A DNA stretch of 64,000 nucleotides. It comes from Desulfosporosinus cupriresistens. GTDB lineage: Bacteria; Bacillota; Desulfitobacteriia; Desulfitobacteriales; Desulfitobacteriaceae. The DNA is taken from assembly GCF_001707885.1 (NCBI RefSeq), contig NZ_MASS01000010.1:38273-102272 (forward strand), given 5' to 3'. The stretch's first letter is position 1. Each line of letters starts with the position of its first letter. The position numbers and the translations under genes were made by a program. The notes beneath the pieces are model-generated. The model did not search any database and had not been told where the DNA came from. It was given only the letters and a program-made list of their open reading frames with translations. Positions 8,387 to 19,671 of the stretch are shown here, in pieces.

Positions 8387-9167
8387 TTGCCTTATTTTTT
8401 TCTTCATCTTCTTTTACTTTAAAAAGTTCTTCGTATCCAAGATACAATTTCCAAATTACATCCCATAGTTCTCCATTGGCTTCAGTCACTTTAAGTCCTA
8501 GTTCTCTAGCTTCTCGACGACCAATTGGATACCCATGTGAAAAGTAGCCCTCAGTTAGAGCCTGCGTAACGCTCAGGACTCGTTCAGTGTCATCTTTTAG
8601 CATGTAGCTCGATAATAACGTTTCTGCATATTGCCGAGAGGCCTTTATCGTTTTTTCATAATCCCCAATAAGCCACGGATCAAGCTTGTTCAACAACGGG
8701 GTTACCATGAATGATGCAACCTCCAGGTCAGAACAATTGATAACGGAACGCTGCAAGTAATCTAAGCAATGCCAAACTGCTTGAACGGGAATTAAAATAT
8801 CTTTATAGACGGGATGCGTAACCAATGGATCAATAGGTCCGAGCTCGGAGATTGGCCCCATGACAACTTCATCTGCTCCAAGGACAAGCATTGAAGCCGC
8901 TGATTTGGCGACAAACGGAACAATTACGGCAAACTCATCGCAAAACTCCCGGATCAGCGTCACCACTTTATAAGGTGTATCTACCGCTCCACCATAACTG
9001 TGTAATATCAAATCAATCTTTTTGGTGTGACCCATTTCCTTCAGCTGTTTATAGAGGGGAATAATAATCGTGTCATCGAGAGGTGTATAGGAAAAATAGA
9101 CTAATACTTTGGAATTCCGTAATTGTTCTAAACGCTCAATAAAGCCAATCCGTTCCTCTGCATTCAA
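8373..9167 (-). CDS. ClpP/SppA-class serine protease (SDH_sah family)
   Basis: A 264-residue ClpP-fold protein of the group annotated as serine dehydrogenase proteinase. It shows the oxyanion/Gly block HSYGGAVDTPYK near residue 57 and the probable nucleophile region FVAKSAASMLVLGADEVV near residue 90, with EYPIGR-like text (HGYPIGRREARELG) near the C-terminus. There is no signal peptide or membrane helix, so it is probably cytoplasmic. The TTG start is supported by GGAGGGG 7 bases upstream; no in-frame ATG is near. A single gene ending in its own hairpin. Substrate unknown. Confidence 0.85.
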   Translation of the reverse strand: MNAEERIGFIERLEQLRNSKVLVYFSYTPLDDTIIIPLYKQLKEMGHTKKIDLILHSYGGAVDTPYKVVTLIREFCDEFAVIVPFVAKSAASMLVLGADEVVMGPISELGPIDPLVTHPVYKDILIPVQAVWHCLDYLQRSVINCSDLEVASFMVTPLLNKLDPWLIGDYEKTIKASRQYAETLLSSYMLKDDTERVLSVTQALTEGYFSHGYPIGRREARELGLKVTEANGELWDVIWKLYLGYEELFKVKEDEEKNKATNKS

Positions 9168-9319
9168 ACCGAGTCCCCTCCCAGCCCATCATATATACCA
9201 TATTATTCCAGCGCGGCTTTTATGGTGAGTCTTGGGAAAACCCTATTTATCGTTTTGTTAATAAGCAGATATTATCTGCATTCAAGCAAATAAACCGAAC
9301 AATTAAGGACTGGAGCACA

Positions 9320-9613
9320 TTACGAAGGTTTTTTAGGAATATCTACTTTGACACCGGATTGGTCATGGCAACTCTGACAATACGCTTCTCCGCCAAGCCC
9401 TTTCTTTTCGTGACAAGTATAACATTGTTTCCATGGTTGCTGGTTGTTTAAGACGGCATATCCATGGCCTTTCGGTCCATGGATCCAAGTATCTTTTGAC
9501 ACCGAGGTGTGTGGGTTAGACGGATCACGATTTTGAGAGACGACGATTACCGCGACTAAGGCAGCCAATAAGCTGAACGTAATGAGGGTTCTTATTACAC
9601 GTTTGCGTTCCAA
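9320..9613 (-). CDS. Small membrane-anchored dihaem cytochrome c
   Basis: A 97-residue protein with one N-terminal hydrophobic helix (about 8-26) followed by an exposed domain with two haem-binding motifs, CYTCH and CQSCH. It would be anchored on the outer face and carry electrons. The TTG start has AGGGGTGG 8 bases upstream. It lies 31 bases after hemL at the end of the haem operon, so haem supply and a haem acceptor are co-expressed. No family name is recognised. Confidence 0.85.
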   Translation of the reverse strand: MERKRVIRTLITFSLLAALVAVIVVSQNRDPSNPHTSVSKDTWIHGPKGHGYAVLNNQQPWKQCYTCHEKKGLGGEAYCQSCHDQSGVKVDIPKKPS

Positions 9614-9644
9614 TCAGCAAACCACCCCTTTGAAAGGTTTTTCG

Positions 9645-10934
9645 CTATAGGGTCTTTAGCACTTTTCGGGTCTGTTCTAGTGTAAGATCGATGTCTGCGT
9701 CGGTATGAGCAGTTGATAAAAAGACGGCTTCAAATTGACTAGGAGCTAAGTAAATGCCTTGTTCCAACATCCCTTGGAAGAACTTGGCGAATCGCTCGAC
9801 ATCCGATGTGCAAGCGCTGGAATAATCCTTGACTGGAATGTCTGTAAAAAAGGCGGAGAACATGGCCCCGACGGCATTAACCCAAATAGGAAATCCTGCC
9901 TCTTTGGCGAGCTGCTTTAATCCTTCAGCTAGTCGATTGGTTTTATTTGCTAAAGCCTCATAGGTTCCAGGTTGCTGTAATAATTTTAAAGTAGCTAAAC
10001 CAGCGTTCATCGCCAATGGATTACCTGAAAGGGTTCCCGCTTGATATATAGGACCACTCGGTGAAATTTTTTCCATGAATCGACGTTTTCCTCCGTAAGC
10101 ACCTACCGGTAGCCCTCCGCCGATTACTTTACCCAGGCAAGTCAAATCTGGGTCAATTCCATAAAAGCCTTGTGCCCCTCCATAACTGACTCTGAAACCG
10201 GTCATCACTTCGTCAAAGATCAGTAAGGCACCATATTCTTCAGTTAAGCGACGAACCCCTTGTAAGAACCCTTCTTGCGGCAAGACGACACCCATGTTCC
10301 CGGCAACTGGTTCAAGAATAACACAAGCGATTTCTTCTCCTTCGCGTTGGAAGATCTCCTTTAACTCCTCAAGGTCATTGAACCGAGCCGAAATTGTAGA
10401 TGACGCAGTTTGTTCGGTAACCCCTGGAGACGTGGGGACACCCAAAGTTAGAGCACCACTCCCTGCCTTGATAAGAAGTTGATCTGAATGCCCATGGTAA
10501 CAGCCCTCAAACTTAACAATTTTCGTCCTGCTTGTAACACCGCGTGCTAAACGCAAAGCACTCATTGTGGCTTCAGTTCCAGAGTTGACCATACGTACCA
10601 TTTCCATGGAAGGGTAGGCCTTGAGGACTTCTTCGGCTAATACGGTTTCAACTTCTGTTGGAGCACCGTAACTCGTCCCTCGCTCAGCTACTCGTTTGAT
10701 TACAGCAACTACTTCCGGATGAGCATGCCCGACAATCAGTGGGCCCCAGGAACCTACAAAATCCAGGTAACGATTGCCATCAATATCCCAGATGTAGGCT
10801 CCTGCACCCCGGTCTATGAATACGGGGTCACGCCCTACGGATTTAAAGGCCCTCACCGGCGAATTAACACCGCCAGGAATGACCTTTTGGGCCCTGACAA
10901 AGGCCTCATGGCTTTTTTCGTCCACAAAAGACAA
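9645..10934 (-). CDS. hemL: Glutamate-1-semialdehyde 2,1-aminomutase
   Basis: Converts glutamate-1-semialdehyde to 5-aminolevulinate with pyridoxal phosphate, the second step of the C5 route. The 429 residues have normal length, with [14 protein letters not shown] at the N-terminus, [19 protein letters not shown], and the PLP lysine in [17 protein letters not shown]. The TTG start has AAGGGGG 7 bases upstream. It follows the ahbAB fusion by 17 bases in the haem operon and works directly after HemA (17657). Confidence 0.97.
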   Translation of the reverse strand: MSFVDEKSHEAFVRAQKVIPGGVNSPVRAFKSVGRDPVFIDRGAGAYIWDIDGNRYLDFVGSWGPLIVGHAHPEVVAVIKRVAERGTSYGAPTEVETVLAEEVLKAYPSMEMVRMVNSGTEATMSALRLARGVTSRTKIVKFEGCYHGHSDQLLIKAGSGALTLGVPTSPGVTEQTASSTISARFNDLEELKEIFQREGEEIACVILEPVAGNMGVVLPQEGFLQGVRRLTEEYGALLIFDEVMTGFRVSYGGAQGFYGIDPDLTCLGKVIGGGLPVGAYGGKRRFMEKISPSGPIYQAGTLSGNPLAMNAGLATLKLLQQPGTYEALANKTNRLAEGLKQLAKEAGFPIWVNAVGAMFSAFFTDIPVKDYSSACTSDVERFAKFFQGMLEQGIYLAPSQFEAVFLSTAHTDADIDLTLEQTRKVLKTL

Positions 10935-10951
10935 GTGAATACCCCCTTGTT

Positions 10952-11974
10952 CTAGTTTGTCTCATCCTCTAGAAAATATTGCATACTGCTCTTTTTTAAT
11001 TCAGCGGTACTAAAAAGCATGGAATAGGTTGTTATCCCAGTTGCCAGAGAAATTTTCTCCATGACCTCTCCACAATCCTCAGCGGTACGGCCATGAATCA
11101 TAGTAAAGAGGTTGTAAGGCCAATCGGGAAGAGTAGGTCGTTGGTAACAGTGACTAACTTCCTTAAATCGGGCCATAATTTCTCCTACTTCAGCTGCCCG
11201 TTCAGGATCGACCTGCCAAACCCCCATGGCATTAGCCACAAAGCCTGCTTTCTGATGTCGTAAAACTGCACCAAAACGGCGAGTTACTTCCGCATTTAGG
11301 AGATGATTAGCACAAGAAATCACTTTTTCAACTGGCCACTGGAGATTCTCGGCCAGTATGGTGAAAGGCGTTGGGGAATCCGGCAGATTCCCCTGGAGCA
11401 CACGAATCAAGGCAATGTCTTCGTTTGTTAAATCATAAGAAGAGACGTTCTCCTTTTGTGCGCCCCGTAGATTGCCCTCTCCGAGGGTATCTATTCCTTC
11501 TTCAGAAAGAGATTCCTCATCAGATAGATCGAAATCGAAATTAACATTTATTTTAAAGAGTCGAGTTGCTGGCAGACTAAAGACGTCAGCCACTCCTATG
11601 ACTTCACGAATGTGTTGAAGGATACTCTCGACAACAGTCTGTGAACGAGCAATAAGGGTAAACCAGACATTATATTCGTGGTTTCGAATATAATTGTGAG
11701 TCACTCCTGGGATACCCTCGAGCAGTTTGGCTAAGATGGAAATCTTTTCTTCGGGAACTTTGCCTGCACATAGAGTACTATAATATCCTAAACGTCGGGA
11801 ATCAAAGACACCGCCCAGACGGCGAATGATTCCCTCTTGCCGAAGACGTTGAATCCGTCTGAAGGCATCGTCCTCCGTTGTTCCTACAGTTTGGCCCAGA
11901 ATTTGATAAGGATGAACAGCAATCGGAAAACGATCTTGGATGGCATTCAGCAAGGCTCGATCAATTGAATCCAT
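10952..11974 (-). CDS. ahbA-ahbB: Sirohaem decarboxylase, AhbA-AhbB fusion
   Basis: Removes two carboxyl groups from sirohaem to give 12,18-didecarboxysirohaem. The 340 residues are twice the size of one Ahb subunit: the N-terminal half (about 1-155) has a winged-helix start [15 protein letters not shown] and [14 protein letters not shown], and the C-terminal half (about 180-340) repeats the layout with [28 protein letters not shown] and [14 protein letters not shown]. Each half is an Lrp/AsnC-like (NirD/NirL-type) unit. The ATG at 11974 has AAGGGGG upstream and is one base past the ahbD stop. The linker at about 155-180 is acidic. A single chain would replace the usual AhbA/AhbB heterodimer. 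Confidence 0.92.
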   Translation of the reverse strand: MDSIDRALLNAIQDRFPIAVHPYQILGQTVGTTEDDAFRRIQRLRQEGIIRRLGGVFDSRRLGYYSTLCAGKVPEEKISILAKLLEGIPGVTHNYIRNHEYNVWFTLIARSQTVVESILQHIREVIGVADVFSLPATRLFKINVNFDFDLSDEESLSEEGIDTLGEGNLRGAQKENVSSYDLTNEDIALIRVLQGNLPDSPTPFTILAENLQWPVEKVISCANHLLNAEVTRRFGAVLRHQKAGFVANAMGVWQVDPERAAEVGEIMARFKEVSHCYQRPTLPDWPYNLFTMIHGRTAEDCGEVMEKISLATGITTYSMLFSTAELKKSSMQYFLEDETN

Positions 11975-11975
11975 T

Positions 11976-12971
11976 CTAAACCCCCTTCCTTCCGTGGTAT
12001 AAGCACCACGGCTCCTCCGCCATGTAATCCCCTTCATTGTAGTAGGCCGCACGCGCACGACAACCACCACAGGCGCGCTTATATTCGCAGGAACCGCAAC
12101 CATCCTTATAATCGAGTGTTCGCAGGGTATTAAAAACTTCATGATTACGCCAAATTTCATCGAACGGTGTCTTCCGAACATCCCCGAGCGGTATATTCAA
12201 ATAAGCACAGGGTTGGACTTGCCCTTTCGGTCCGATGATGCAGTAGTGGGTTCCCGCTAAACAACCGCGACTATAGCGCATATTGATACCCATTTGTTTA
12301 GCAATACGCATAAACTGAGGGGCACAAGTTGGCTTGAGTTCAATATCGACAGTTTGTTGTTTTTTCATAATTCGAGTCAAGATATCCTCATAAGCTTCTG
12401 CTTTAAGGGTCTCTTCCTCAATCGAAACCGCCCGACCCGTTGGAACGAGGAAAAAGAAATGATGAGCAACCGCACCCATCTCAACCGCAAAATCCGTAAT
12501 GGCTTCCACTTCATCCGCATTCCAATCCATGATCGTCGTGTGAATTTGGAAGGGAAGCCCGACTTCACGACAAATTTTCATTCCCCGTACGGCCCCATCC
12601 CAGGCGCCGGGAAATTTGCGGAATTCATCGTGCTTTTCCTTGTCAAGAGAATCTAAGGAAATACCCATTCCCATGGTGCCAGCTTCTTTAAGTTGCTGAG
12701 CTAATTCTAGCGTGAGTAAAGTGCCATTGGTTCCAAAAACAGGCCGTAAACCTAGAGAAGTTGCATGCGCCACCAATTCTACGATATCCGTCCTCATCAA
12801 GGGCTCTCCCCCGCTGAAGATCATGATCTTAAAACCTGCTTTGGCAATTTGCTCTAGTAAAGTTTTTGCTTCGGTTGTACTAAGTTCGTCTTCGGCTTTA
12901 CACCCGGCTTCACGGTAGCAATGGTCACAAAACATATTACAGGCGTTTGTCGTATTCCAGGAAACTATCAT
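11976..12971 (-). CDS. ahbD: Haem synthase AhbD (radical SAM/SPASM)
   Basis: Oxidatively decarboxylates two propionates of Fe-coproporphyrin III to vinyl groups, the last step to haem b in the sirohaem route. The 331 residues start [17 protein letters not shown], with the radical SAM CX3CX2C, then FSGGEPLMR, and a C-terminal SPASM region with [13 protein letters not shown] and a last Cys near WCLYHG that bind extra 4Fe-4S. The start overlaps the hemB stop (ATGA), so translation is coupled. The assignment against AhbC rests on its length and N-terminus (NirJ2-like). Confidence 0.92.
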   Translation of the reverse strand: MIVSWNTTNACNMFCDHCYREAGCKAEDELSTTEAKTLLEQIAKAGFKIMIFSGGEPLMRTDIVELVAHATSLGLRPVFGTNGTLLTLELAQQLKEAGTMGMGISLDSLDKEKHDEFRKFPGAWDGAVRGMKICREVGLPFQIHTTIMDWNADEVEAITDFAVEMGAVAHHFFFLVPTGRAVSIEEETLKAEAYEDILTRIMKKQQTVDIELKPTCAPQFMRIAKQMGINMRYSRGCLAGTHYCIIGPKGQVQPCAYLNIPLGDVRKTPFDEIWRNHEVFNTLRTLDYKDGCGSCEYKRACGGCRARAAYYNEGDYMAEEPWCLYHGRKGV

Positions 12972-13951
12972 ACTTGTTCCCCCTCTCTCAGCCAGTGCGC
13001 TACATCCAAGGCATGATAGGTGATCAGCAGGTCTGCGCCCGCACGTTTCATACTCACTAGGGCTTCCATGACAATACGCTGCTCATCAATCCACCCATTT
13101 GCTGCAGCTGCTTTTACCATCGAATATTCACCACTAACGTTATACGCAACAACGGGCACTCCGAATTTTTCTTTCGTGCGATAGATAATATCTCCATAAG
13201 CCAGGGCAGGCTTCACGATAATTAAGTCGGCTCCTTCTTCAATGTCCAGCGTCGTTTCCCGCATGGCTTCGTTCCCATTCGCCGGGTCCATCTGATACGT
13301 TCTACGATCGCCAAACTGAGGTGTCGACCCCGCTGCTTCACGGAACGGGCCGTAAAATCCGGAGGCAACTTTGGCAGAATAGGCCATAATTGGGATATGA
13401 GAGAAGCCTTCTTCATCTAATGCTTCCCTGATCGCCGCAACTCTCCCATCCATCATGTCTGACGGTGCGACCATATCCGCACCGGCACGCGCATGAGAAA
13501 CAGCGGTCTGGGCAAGTAAGTCAAGCGTTGGATCGTTCAGGATTTGCCCATTCTCAATCAAACCACAATGCCCGTGGTCGGTATATTCACACAGACAGAC
13601 ATCGGTGATGATATAAAGTTGCGGGAATTGTTTTTTAGCCAGACGCACGGCTTCTTGCACAATCCCGTGCTCATGATAAGCACCTGTCCCAACGCTATCT
13701 TTGCTCTCCGGAATTCCGAATAACAAAACCGCAGGAATCCCAAGTTCCACGACCTCTTGAAGCTGCAAGACAAATTCATCCAGAGAAAAGTTGTAAACGC
13801 CAGGCATAGAAGAAATCTCGATCTTCTTTTTTTCTCCTGGCATAACAAACATTGGGTAAATTAACTCCTCAACTCTGACATGGTTTTCCCGGACCATGCT
13901 CCGAATAATTTCATTGGCTCGTAAACGGCGCGGGCGCCTTTTAAGTTCCAT
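12968..13951 (-). CDS. hemB: Delta-aminolevulinic acid dehydratase (porphobilinogen synthase)
   Basis: Condenses two 5-aminolevulinate to porphobilinogen. The 327 residues show the metal site [14 protein letters not shown], the active lysine regions [16 protein letters not shown] and [12 protein letters not shown], and normal family length. The ATG at 13951 is chosen because GGAGG lies 8 bases upstream; an upstream frame extension has no site. It lies between ahbC and ahbD in the operon and overlaps ahbD by 4 bases. Confidence 0.97.
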   Translation of the reverse strand: MELKRRPRRLRANEIIRSMVRENHVRVEELIYPMFVMPGEKKKIEISSMPGVYNFSLDEFVLQLQEVVELGIPAVLLFGIPESKDSVGTGAYHEHGIVQEAVRLAKKQFPQLYIITDVCLCEYTDHGHCGLIENGQILNDPTLDLLAQTAVSHARAGADMVAPSDMMDGRVAAIREALDEEGFSHIPIMAYSAKVASGFYGPFREAAGSTPQFGDRRTYQMDPANGNEAMRETTLDIEEGADLIIVKPALAYGDIIYRTKEKFGVPVVAYNVSGEYSMVKAAAANGWIDEQRIVMEALVSMKRAGADLLITYHALDVAHWLREGEQV

Positions 13952-13995
13952 TATATCAACCTCCAAAACTATAGAATGTAGGAACAAATTCATTC

Positions 13996-15171
13996 CTATT
14001 TCAAGCCTATCTCTTCATCGGTTAAATAACAGGCCGGGTCTGATTCCCAGAAATCCCCGGTGACTGCTTCCGCACGCGTCCGGAAATTTCCGTTACACAT
14101 ATCCAGATATTTACAGGCGGCGCAACGTCCTTTGAGCAAGGCCTTGCGGTCTTTGAGTCCTGCCAGGGTTGGATGTGACAGATCAGTCCAGATCTCGGCT
14201 ATTTTTCGTTCGCGGACATTTCCAAATGAGATATGCTGAGTGAATTGGTCAGGATGCACGTCTCCCATTGGGTCTACTTCTCCAAAGGCAATACCAGAAC
14301 GGTTTCCGCCGTTTAAACCAATGAGACCCTTGATTCTTTCAGCTCTAGCGGGATCTTCTTTTAACGCCTGCAAGTACATATACACGCCATCGCAATGATT
14401 ATCGACTGTCAAGATTTCCTTTTTCAAGCCTCGTTCTTCAAAGTCCCGAGTTCGGCGAATAATCGTATCCATCGCCTGACGGGACTCTTCCGGCGTCACA
14501 TCCTCGGCAATCATTTGGTTGCCACGACCCGAATAGACCAAGTGGTAGAAGCAAACACGATCGATATTTTCCGCTTCAATAAAATCAAAGATTTTATCTA
14601 ATTCTTTGATATTGTGATGATTAATTGTAAAACGAAGTCCAACTCTTTGATCTACAGCTACACAATTTTGAATTCCATGCATCGCCGCCTGAAAGGCTCC
14701 CTCTTTACCCCGAAATTTGTCATTGACATCTTCAAGACCATCGAGTGAGATTCCAACATAGGACACTCCAATTTCTTTAAGACGCTTGGCCACGTCAGGG
14801 GTAATCAATGTGCCATTCGTGGAAAGTGTAACCCGTAACCCTTTGGAGATTGCGTATTCTGCTAATTCGAAAAAATCGGGACGGATTAACGGTTCCCCAC
14901 CGGAGAAAAGTAGCACAGGAGATTTAAAATCAGCTAAATCATCAATGAAGTGCTTTGCTTCTTCGGTGGTCATTTCTCCTTGATATTTTTGAGAATCTGA
15001 CTCCATATAACAGTGGGCACATTTCAAGTTGCACGTCTTAGTCGAATTCCATACGACAACAGGCCCAGAATCAACGGTTGTTCCATTTCGAGCACCATGA
15101 GACCCTTTGTTATAACGTAAGGAATCTCCAAAATAATCTGTATCGAATAAAAGCTTGGTTACACTGATCAT
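13996..15171 (-). CDS. ahbC: 12,18-didecarboxysirohaem deacetylase AhbC (radical SAM)
   Basis: Removes the two acetate side chains of 12,18-didecarboxysirohaem to give Fe-coproporphyrin III. The 391 residues start [20 protein letters not shown], typical of NirJ1/AhbC, with the radical SAM CX3CX2C in [22 protein letters not shown], and a C-terminal Cys cluster ([10 protein letters not shown] and a final Cys in DPACYLT) for a second Fe-S centre. ATGA overlap with the cobA-hemD stop shows translational coupling. AhbD acts on its product. Confidence 0.93.
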   Translation of the reverse strand: MISVTKLLFDTDYFGDSLRYNKGSHGARNGTTVDSGPVVVWNSTKTCNLKCAHCYMESDSQKYQGEMTTEEAKHFIDDLADFKSPVLLFSGGEPLIRPDFFELAEYAISKGLRVTLSTNGTLITPDVAKRLKEIGVSYVGISLDGLEDVNDKFRGKEGAFQAAMHGIQNCVAVDQRVGLRFTINHHNIKELDKIFDFIEAENIDRVCFYHLVYSGRGNQMIAEDVTPEESRQAMDTIIRRTRDFEERGLKKEILTVDNHCDGVYMYLQALKEDPARAERIKGLIGLNGGNRSGIAFGEVDPMGDVHPDQFTQHISFGNVRERKIAEIWTDLSHPTLAGLKDRKALLKGRCAACKYLDMCNGNFRTRAEAVTGDFWESDPACYLTDEEIGLK

Positions 15172-16682
15172 GTTTTATTTCCCTCCAGTAATGTTTCTAC
15201 CAATCCACTAATAGTATACTGCGCTGCTTCTTTGTAAATCGTGAAACCAAGTTCTTGAGCTGTGGTACTCGTGATCGGTCCAATAGAATAGAGCGAAACA
15301 TTGTCTACTAAAGAAACATCTCCATCGATTAAGGTGAAAAAATTACGCACTGTTGAAGAACTTGTGAAGGTGACGGAATGGAACTCTTTATTTCGGAGCA
15401 TGCTTTTCAATTCGTCACGGTTTGCTCCACCAATGACCGTCTTATAGACCGGCACATCCCAGACATCCACACCCATGGCTTCAAGAGCTTTTGGTAAGAC
15501 ATCTCTTGCTTCTTCAGCCCTTGCCAGTAATGCTTTCTGACCAGATGATATACGACTCGACAAACCTTCAACGATTTTCTCCGCCCGAAATTCTTCTGGT
15601 ACATAGGCAACGCGTAGTCCTCTTTGCTCGATGGCCACTTTCGTAGCAGGGCCAATGGCAACAATCTCAAGGCCAACCAGATCTCGAACATCTCGTTCTC
15701 GCCGCTTTAATTCCGCAAAAAAGGCTTCGACCCCGTTGACACTGGTAAAGATCAGCCATTGGAATTCTTTAAGATTGTCTAAGGCTTTATGCAAATAAGA
15801 GTTGTCCGAGGGAGGGGCAATCTCAATCATCGGAAATTCCCAAGCTTCCCCTCCCAAAGCTTCAATAGCCTGAGACAATTCACTCGCTTGATGACGTGCG
15901 CGGGTTACAACGATACGTTGTCCGAACAGAGGTTTCTTTTCAAACCACTGTAGTTTTTCCCTCATTGTGACAACTTCACCGACAATAATAATGGAAGGGT
16001 TCGTAAAGCCCTGTTCTTTTACCTCTGTGGCAATAGTGTCCAGCTGCCCTACGAGCGTACGTTGCTCTGGACGAGTTCCCCATTGGATGATTCCAACTGG
16101 GGTTGTGGGCTTTTTGCCATTTTCCATTAGTTTCCGAGCGATTATCGGAAGATTCTCCATTCCCATCAGAAAAACAAGCGTCCCGTGCGATTGCGCCAGG
16201 TGATCCCAGTGAATGGTTGTTTCATTTTTGGTCGGATCTTCATGGCCAGTGATGACAGCAAACGAAGTTGTAAAATCTCGATGCGTCACTGGAATACCTG
16301 CATAGGCAGGAACAGCGATGGCGGAGGTAATACCTGGTACGACCTCAAATTGAATGCCTGCCTTGAGCAACTCTTCTGCTTCTTCGCCACCTCGACCAAA
16401 TACAAAAGGGTCTCCTCCTTTTAGGCGAGTCACAATTTTTCCTTCTAGACCTTTATCCACGAGGACTTGATTTATTTCCTCTTGTCTAAGGGTGTGACGG
16501 TCCGGTGATTTTCCCACATAGATCAGTTCGCAATCCGGACGGGCTAATTTTAGAAGACGCCGCGAGGCTAAGCGGTCATAAACCAATACATCTGCTTTGG
16601 CAATACATTCCGACCCTTTGATGGTTATTAACTTTGGATCTCCTGGACCAGCACCTACTAAATATACATATCCCTTAGTCAA
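15168..16682 (-). CDS. cobA-hemD: Fused uroporphyrinogen-III methyltransferase and uroporphyrinogen-III synthase
   Basis: A bifunctional protein of 504 residues. Residues 1-245 are CobA (SUMT): VYLVGAGPGDPKLITIKG, VVPGITSAIAVPAYAGIPVTHR, and GTLVFLMGMENL; it makes precorrin-2 using S-adenosylmethionine. Residues 250-504 are HemD, which cyclises hydroxymethylbilane: VTRARHQASELSQAIEALGG, FTSVNGVEAFF, FTSSSTVRNFF. The TTG at 16682 has AGGAG 7 bases upstream and gives the usual MTKGxVYLVGAGPGDP start; the GTG at 16691 lies inside that site. Gap of 63 bases from hemC. The fusion is common in Clostridia. Confidence 0.93.
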   Translation of the reverse strand: MTKGYVYLVGAGPGDPKLITIKGSECIAKADVLVYDRLASRRLLKLARPDCELIYVGKSPDRHTLRQEEINQVLVDKGLEGKIVTRLKGGDPFVFGRGGEEAEELLKAGIQFEVVPGITSAIAVPAYAGIPVTHRDFTTSFAVITGHEDPTKNETTIHWDHLAQSHGTLVFLMGMENLPIIARKLMENGKKPTTPVGIIQWGTRPEQRTLVGQLDTIATEVKEQGFTNPSIIIVGEVVTMREKLQWFEKKPLFGQRIVVTRARHQASELSQAIEALGGEAWEFPMIEIAPPSDNSYLHKALDNLKEFQWLIFTSVNGVEAFFAELKRRERDVRDLVGLEIVAIGPATKVAIEQRGLRVAYVPEEFRAEKIVEGLSSRISSGQKALLARAEEARDVLPKALEAMGVDVWDVPVYKTVIGGANRDELKSMLRNKEFHSVTFTSSSTVRNFFTLIDGDVSLVDNVSLYSIGPITSTTAQELGFTIYKEAAQYTISGLVETLLEGNKT

Positions 16683-16745
16683 ACTGAACACTCCTATCCA
16701 ATCATCTCACCATGCTTAATTATCTATACTAAAGTGAAAAGTCCC

Positions 16746-17660
16746 CTATCGTATTTCTGCTAATATATCGTTGGCCCCTAAGGCAATCAGACGACTTGCA
16801 ACATCTTGGCCCACTTCATCAGGATCGACACCTTTGGCTTCAGCTTTGATCAAGCGCTCCCCGTCTAAGCTTGCCACCATCCCTCGCAGAATAATCTGGC
16901 CTTCCATAACTTGTGCTAAAGCTCCAATGGGGACTTGACAGCCACCCTCAAGTTTGCGCATTAATGCACGCTCAGCACATACCGCTTGTTCTGTATCACT
17001 ATGATTCAAGCGCGATAACAACTCATGGATTTCCGAACGATTTTCACCAATTTCTATAGCAATTGACCCTTGGCCAACTGCTGAAAGCATCATGTCTTCA
17101 GACAGGATTTGAGTGATTCGTTCTTCCCAACCCAGCCGTTTCACACCAGCTGCGGCAAGAACAATTCCATCCATGTCGGACTCAAGCAATTTTTTCCAAC
17201 GCGTTTGAAGATTTCCGCGCAGATCCATAAAGGTAAGATCCGGTCGATAGTGTTTTAATTGCGATTTCCTGCGCAGGCTACTTGTACCGATGATCGACCC
17301 TGAAGGCAATTCCTCAAGACGGATTCCACTTTTACTTAAATAAACGTCCCTTGGTTCCTCCCGTTCACAGTAAGCACTTATCATTAACCCTGTTGGTAAT
17401 AAGGTTGGCATATCTTTAAGGCTATGAACAGCCATGTCAAGTTCATTATTTATAAGTCCGTGTTCCAGTTCCTTAGTAAATAAACCTTTGTCCCCAATTC
17501 TAGAAAGGGGAACATCTAAAATCTTATCCCCTTTGGTTTTCATAGGGACAAGTTCAAATTTAAGCTGCGGATAAAACATAGTTAGTTGACTTTGTACCCA
17601 CTCGGCTTGCCACATTGCTAATTGGCTGTCCCGAGTTCCAATACGGATATTATTCTTCAT
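16746..17660 (-). CDS. hemC: Hydroxymethylbilane synthase (porphobilinogen deaminase)
   Basis: Joins four porphobilinogen into hydroxymethylbilane. The 304 residues show [15 protein letters not shown], the basic substrate site [20 protein letters not shown], and the dipyrromethane cofactor cysteine in [17 protein letters not shown] overlap with hemA indicates coupling. The next enzyme is the HemD part of the following gene. Confidence 0.97.
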   Translation of the reverse strand: MKNNIRIGTRDSQLAMWQAEWVQSQLTMFYPQLKFELVPMKTKGDKILDVPLSRIGDKGLFTKELEHGLINNELDMAVHSLKDMPTLLPTGLMISAYCEREEPRDVYLSKSGIRLEELPSGSIIGTSSLRRKSQLKHYRPDLTFMDLRGNLQTRWKKLLESDMDGIVLAAAGVKRLGWEERITQILSEDMMLSAVGQGSIAIEIGENRSEIHELLSRLNHSDTEQAVCAERALMRKLEGGCQVPIGALAQVMEGQIILRGMVASLDGERLIKAEAKGVDPDEVGQDVASRLIALGANDILAEIR

Positions 17661-18997
17661 TCTGCCCTCCTATGATGGTGCACTTGCCCCGAAGTTTCAT
17701 TGACTTTCGAAGTATGTCGTTTAGCCTCTTCTCCAACATCCAAATCAAAGAGGTTTTGCAAAATTTCAGTGTAGAGATGGCCTTGGCTTGTATTCGCATA
17801 CTCTTTGAGGTTCGTAATGGGTAAATGCAAGAGATGGTTAACGATGGAATTAGCCATTGAGGAAACGATTTTTTCTTGATTCGGTGTTAACCCGCTTAAA
17901 CGCTCGAGTGCACGATCAAGCAGCGCATCTTTAATCGTTTTTCCTTTTTCTTGTAAAGCTAAAATTGTTGGGACAACCGATAAGGAATTATGCCATTTGA
18001 GGAAAAGGAGCATTTCTTCTTCAACTATCTTTTCTGCGTTCACTGCTGCTATTTCACGTTCTTGATGATGGCGATCAACTACCCCCCGCAAATCATCAAT
18101 GTCAAATAAAGTAATAGCAGGAATCTCTCCCACCTCAGGATGAATATCGCGCGGTACTGCAATATCAATTAGCAGCATGGGACATCCCTTTCGCTTGTTC
18201 ATGATCTCCTGCATGCGGTCCGGCAGGAGGACAAAATGTGTCGAAGCCGTTGCAGAAATTACTATATCCACTTTCTCAAGGTATTGATCCATATCATCAA
18301 AACGCACAGCTTGTCCTGAACACTCTTCTGCCAAGATTACAGCTTTTTCATAAGACCGGTTAGACACCAAGACAGTAGTGGCTCCTGCGGCAACTAGGTG
18401 TTTGGCGGTTAGGCTGCTCATTTCTCCGGCTCCCATGATTAAAATTCCTTTGCCTCGGAGTTCTCCAAAGTGTTGTTTAGCAAGTTCTACCGCCGTATAA
18501 CTGATAGAAACAGGGTGCTGGTCAATTAAAGTATCCGTGCGTACGCGTTTACCTACCGCTAAGGCCGTCTGGAAAAGCACATTCATCGTTTTATTTGTGA
18601 CCTCAGCTTCGTTCGCTTGTTGATAAGCATTGCTGACCTGTCCTAGAATTTGAGTTTCACCCCGTACCATCGAATCCAAGCCAGATACAACACGAAACAA
18701 GTGACGCACGGCATCATATAAAGTGTGGACATGCAGATACTGCTCAAGCAGATTTTCCTCGATTCTATGGTGATTAGCTAGAAAATTCTTAATCGATCGA
18801 ATCCCTACTTCTACATCCGTCGTTGCAGCATAAACCTCAGTTCGGTTACAGGTACTAAGAATCACAACTCCTTCGAGTCCCGGATAACTTTTAAGTTCTC
18901 TTAAAATATGGGGCATTTGGGAGGGATGAAAACTCATTTTTTCCCGAATTTCGACTGGCGCACTTCGATGATTTAATCCAATAGCGACAGGAAACAC
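17657..18997 (-). CDS. hemA: Glutamyl-tRNA reductase
   Basis: Reduces glutamyl-tRNA with NADPH to glutamate-1-semialdehyde, the entry into tetrapyrrole synthesis and usually the regulated step. The 446 residues show [15 protein letters not shown], the nucleophile cysteine in [19 protein letters not shown], the NADPH loop IMGAGEMSS, and a C-terminal dimer helix region. The GTG start has AAGGAGTGG 7 bases upstream and overlaps the preceding gene by 25 bases. A His-rich C-terminus (QVHHHRRAE) is unusual and could affect metal or haem feedback, which is a guess. Confidence 0.97.
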   Translation of the reverse strand: MFPVAIGLNHRSAPVEIREKMSFHPSQMPHILRELKSYPGLEGVVILSTCNRTEVYAATTDVEVGIRSIKNFLANHHRIEENLLEQYLHVHTLYDAVRHLFRVVSGLDSMVRGETQILGQVSNAYQQANEAEVTNKTMNVLFQTALAVGKRVRTDTLIDQHPVSISYTAVELAKQHFGELRGKGILIMGAGEMSSLTAKHLVAAGATTVLVSNRSYEKAVILAEECSGQAVRFDDMDQYLEKVDIVISATASTHFVLLPDRMQEIMNKRKGCPMLLIDIAVPRDIHPEVGEIPAITLFDIDDLRGVVDRHHQEREIAAVNAEKIVEEEMLLFLKWHNSLSVVPTILALQEKGKTIKDALLDRALERLSGLTPNQEKIVSSMANSIVNHLLHLPITNLKEYANTSQGHLYTEILQNLFDLDVGEEAKRHTSKVNETSGQVHHHRRAE

Positions 18998-19611
18998 TTC
19001 TCAACCACTCCTTCTGCCTCAGTTAATTGCTGGTTCTTGATGAGTTTTCTCACTTCGCCGTCCGTGGCCCTACTCCAAAAGATACTTCTTTTTTCAGGCG
19101 ACAAGCTAAACTTGGCTTTATTTCGCCAAGTTTTCAGTAGAGTAAGATATTCGGCCATTTCTTGGCCATATTGAGCTTGCAGCTCTGCGCGGACCTGCCT
19201 TGCTACAATGGGACTGCTTCCTCCAGTGGATACGGCAATCTTCAAATCGCCTTGTTCCATGATTGACGGAACAATAAAACTACATTTTTCAGGATCATCA
19301 ACGACATTGACTGGTCGATGGTGGGCTTTAGCATCGCTGGACACTTTAGCATTAACTTCCTCTTTTTCAGTACATGAAAAAACTAAGATAGCCTCTTGAA
19401 TATCATCTGTCGAGTATGCCTTTTCTGACCAAAGACAAGAATTATCATTGATCAGGGCCTTCAATTCCGGAATGAGCTGTGGGGAGACAATATGAACTTT
19501 GGCCCCATGATCCATGAGGGTCTGAACTTTTCTTAAAGCTATACTTCCACCCCCAACAACCAAAACCGGCTGAGCTTCAACGTCCATAAATAATGGATAA
19601 TACTTTGGCAT
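18973..19611 (-). CDS. Precorrin-2 dehydrogenase (SirC/CysG N-terminal type)
   Basis: Oxidises precorrin-2 to sirohydrochlorin with NAD; some members also insert iron. The 212 residues show YYPLFMDVEAQPVLVVGGGSIA (Rossmann loop, here split by the quote limit as VLVVGGGSIA), VNVVDDPEKCSFIVPS and VSTGGSSPIVARQVR. It is the first gene of the haem operon, with AAGGTGA 9 bases before the ATG. No separate sirohydrochlorin chelatase (SirB/CbiX) is in the window, so this protein may do the iron step too or the chelatase is elsewhere. Confidence 0.92.
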   Translation of the reverse strand: MPKYYPLFMDVEAQPVLVVGGGSIALRKVQTLMDHGAKVHIVSPQLIPELKALINDNSCLWSEKAYSTDDIQEAILVFSCTEKEEVNAKVSSDAKAHHRPVNVVDDPEKCSFIVPSIMEQGDLKIAVSTGGSSPIVARQVRAELQAQYGQEMAEYLTLLKTWRNKAKFSLSPEKRSIFWSRATDGEVRKLIKNQQLTEAEGVVEKCFLSLLD

Positions 19612-19671
19612 GAAAAACAGTCACCTTCTCCAACTTTCATACTTGTTTAGCTTCTATTCTAACATTTTCCC

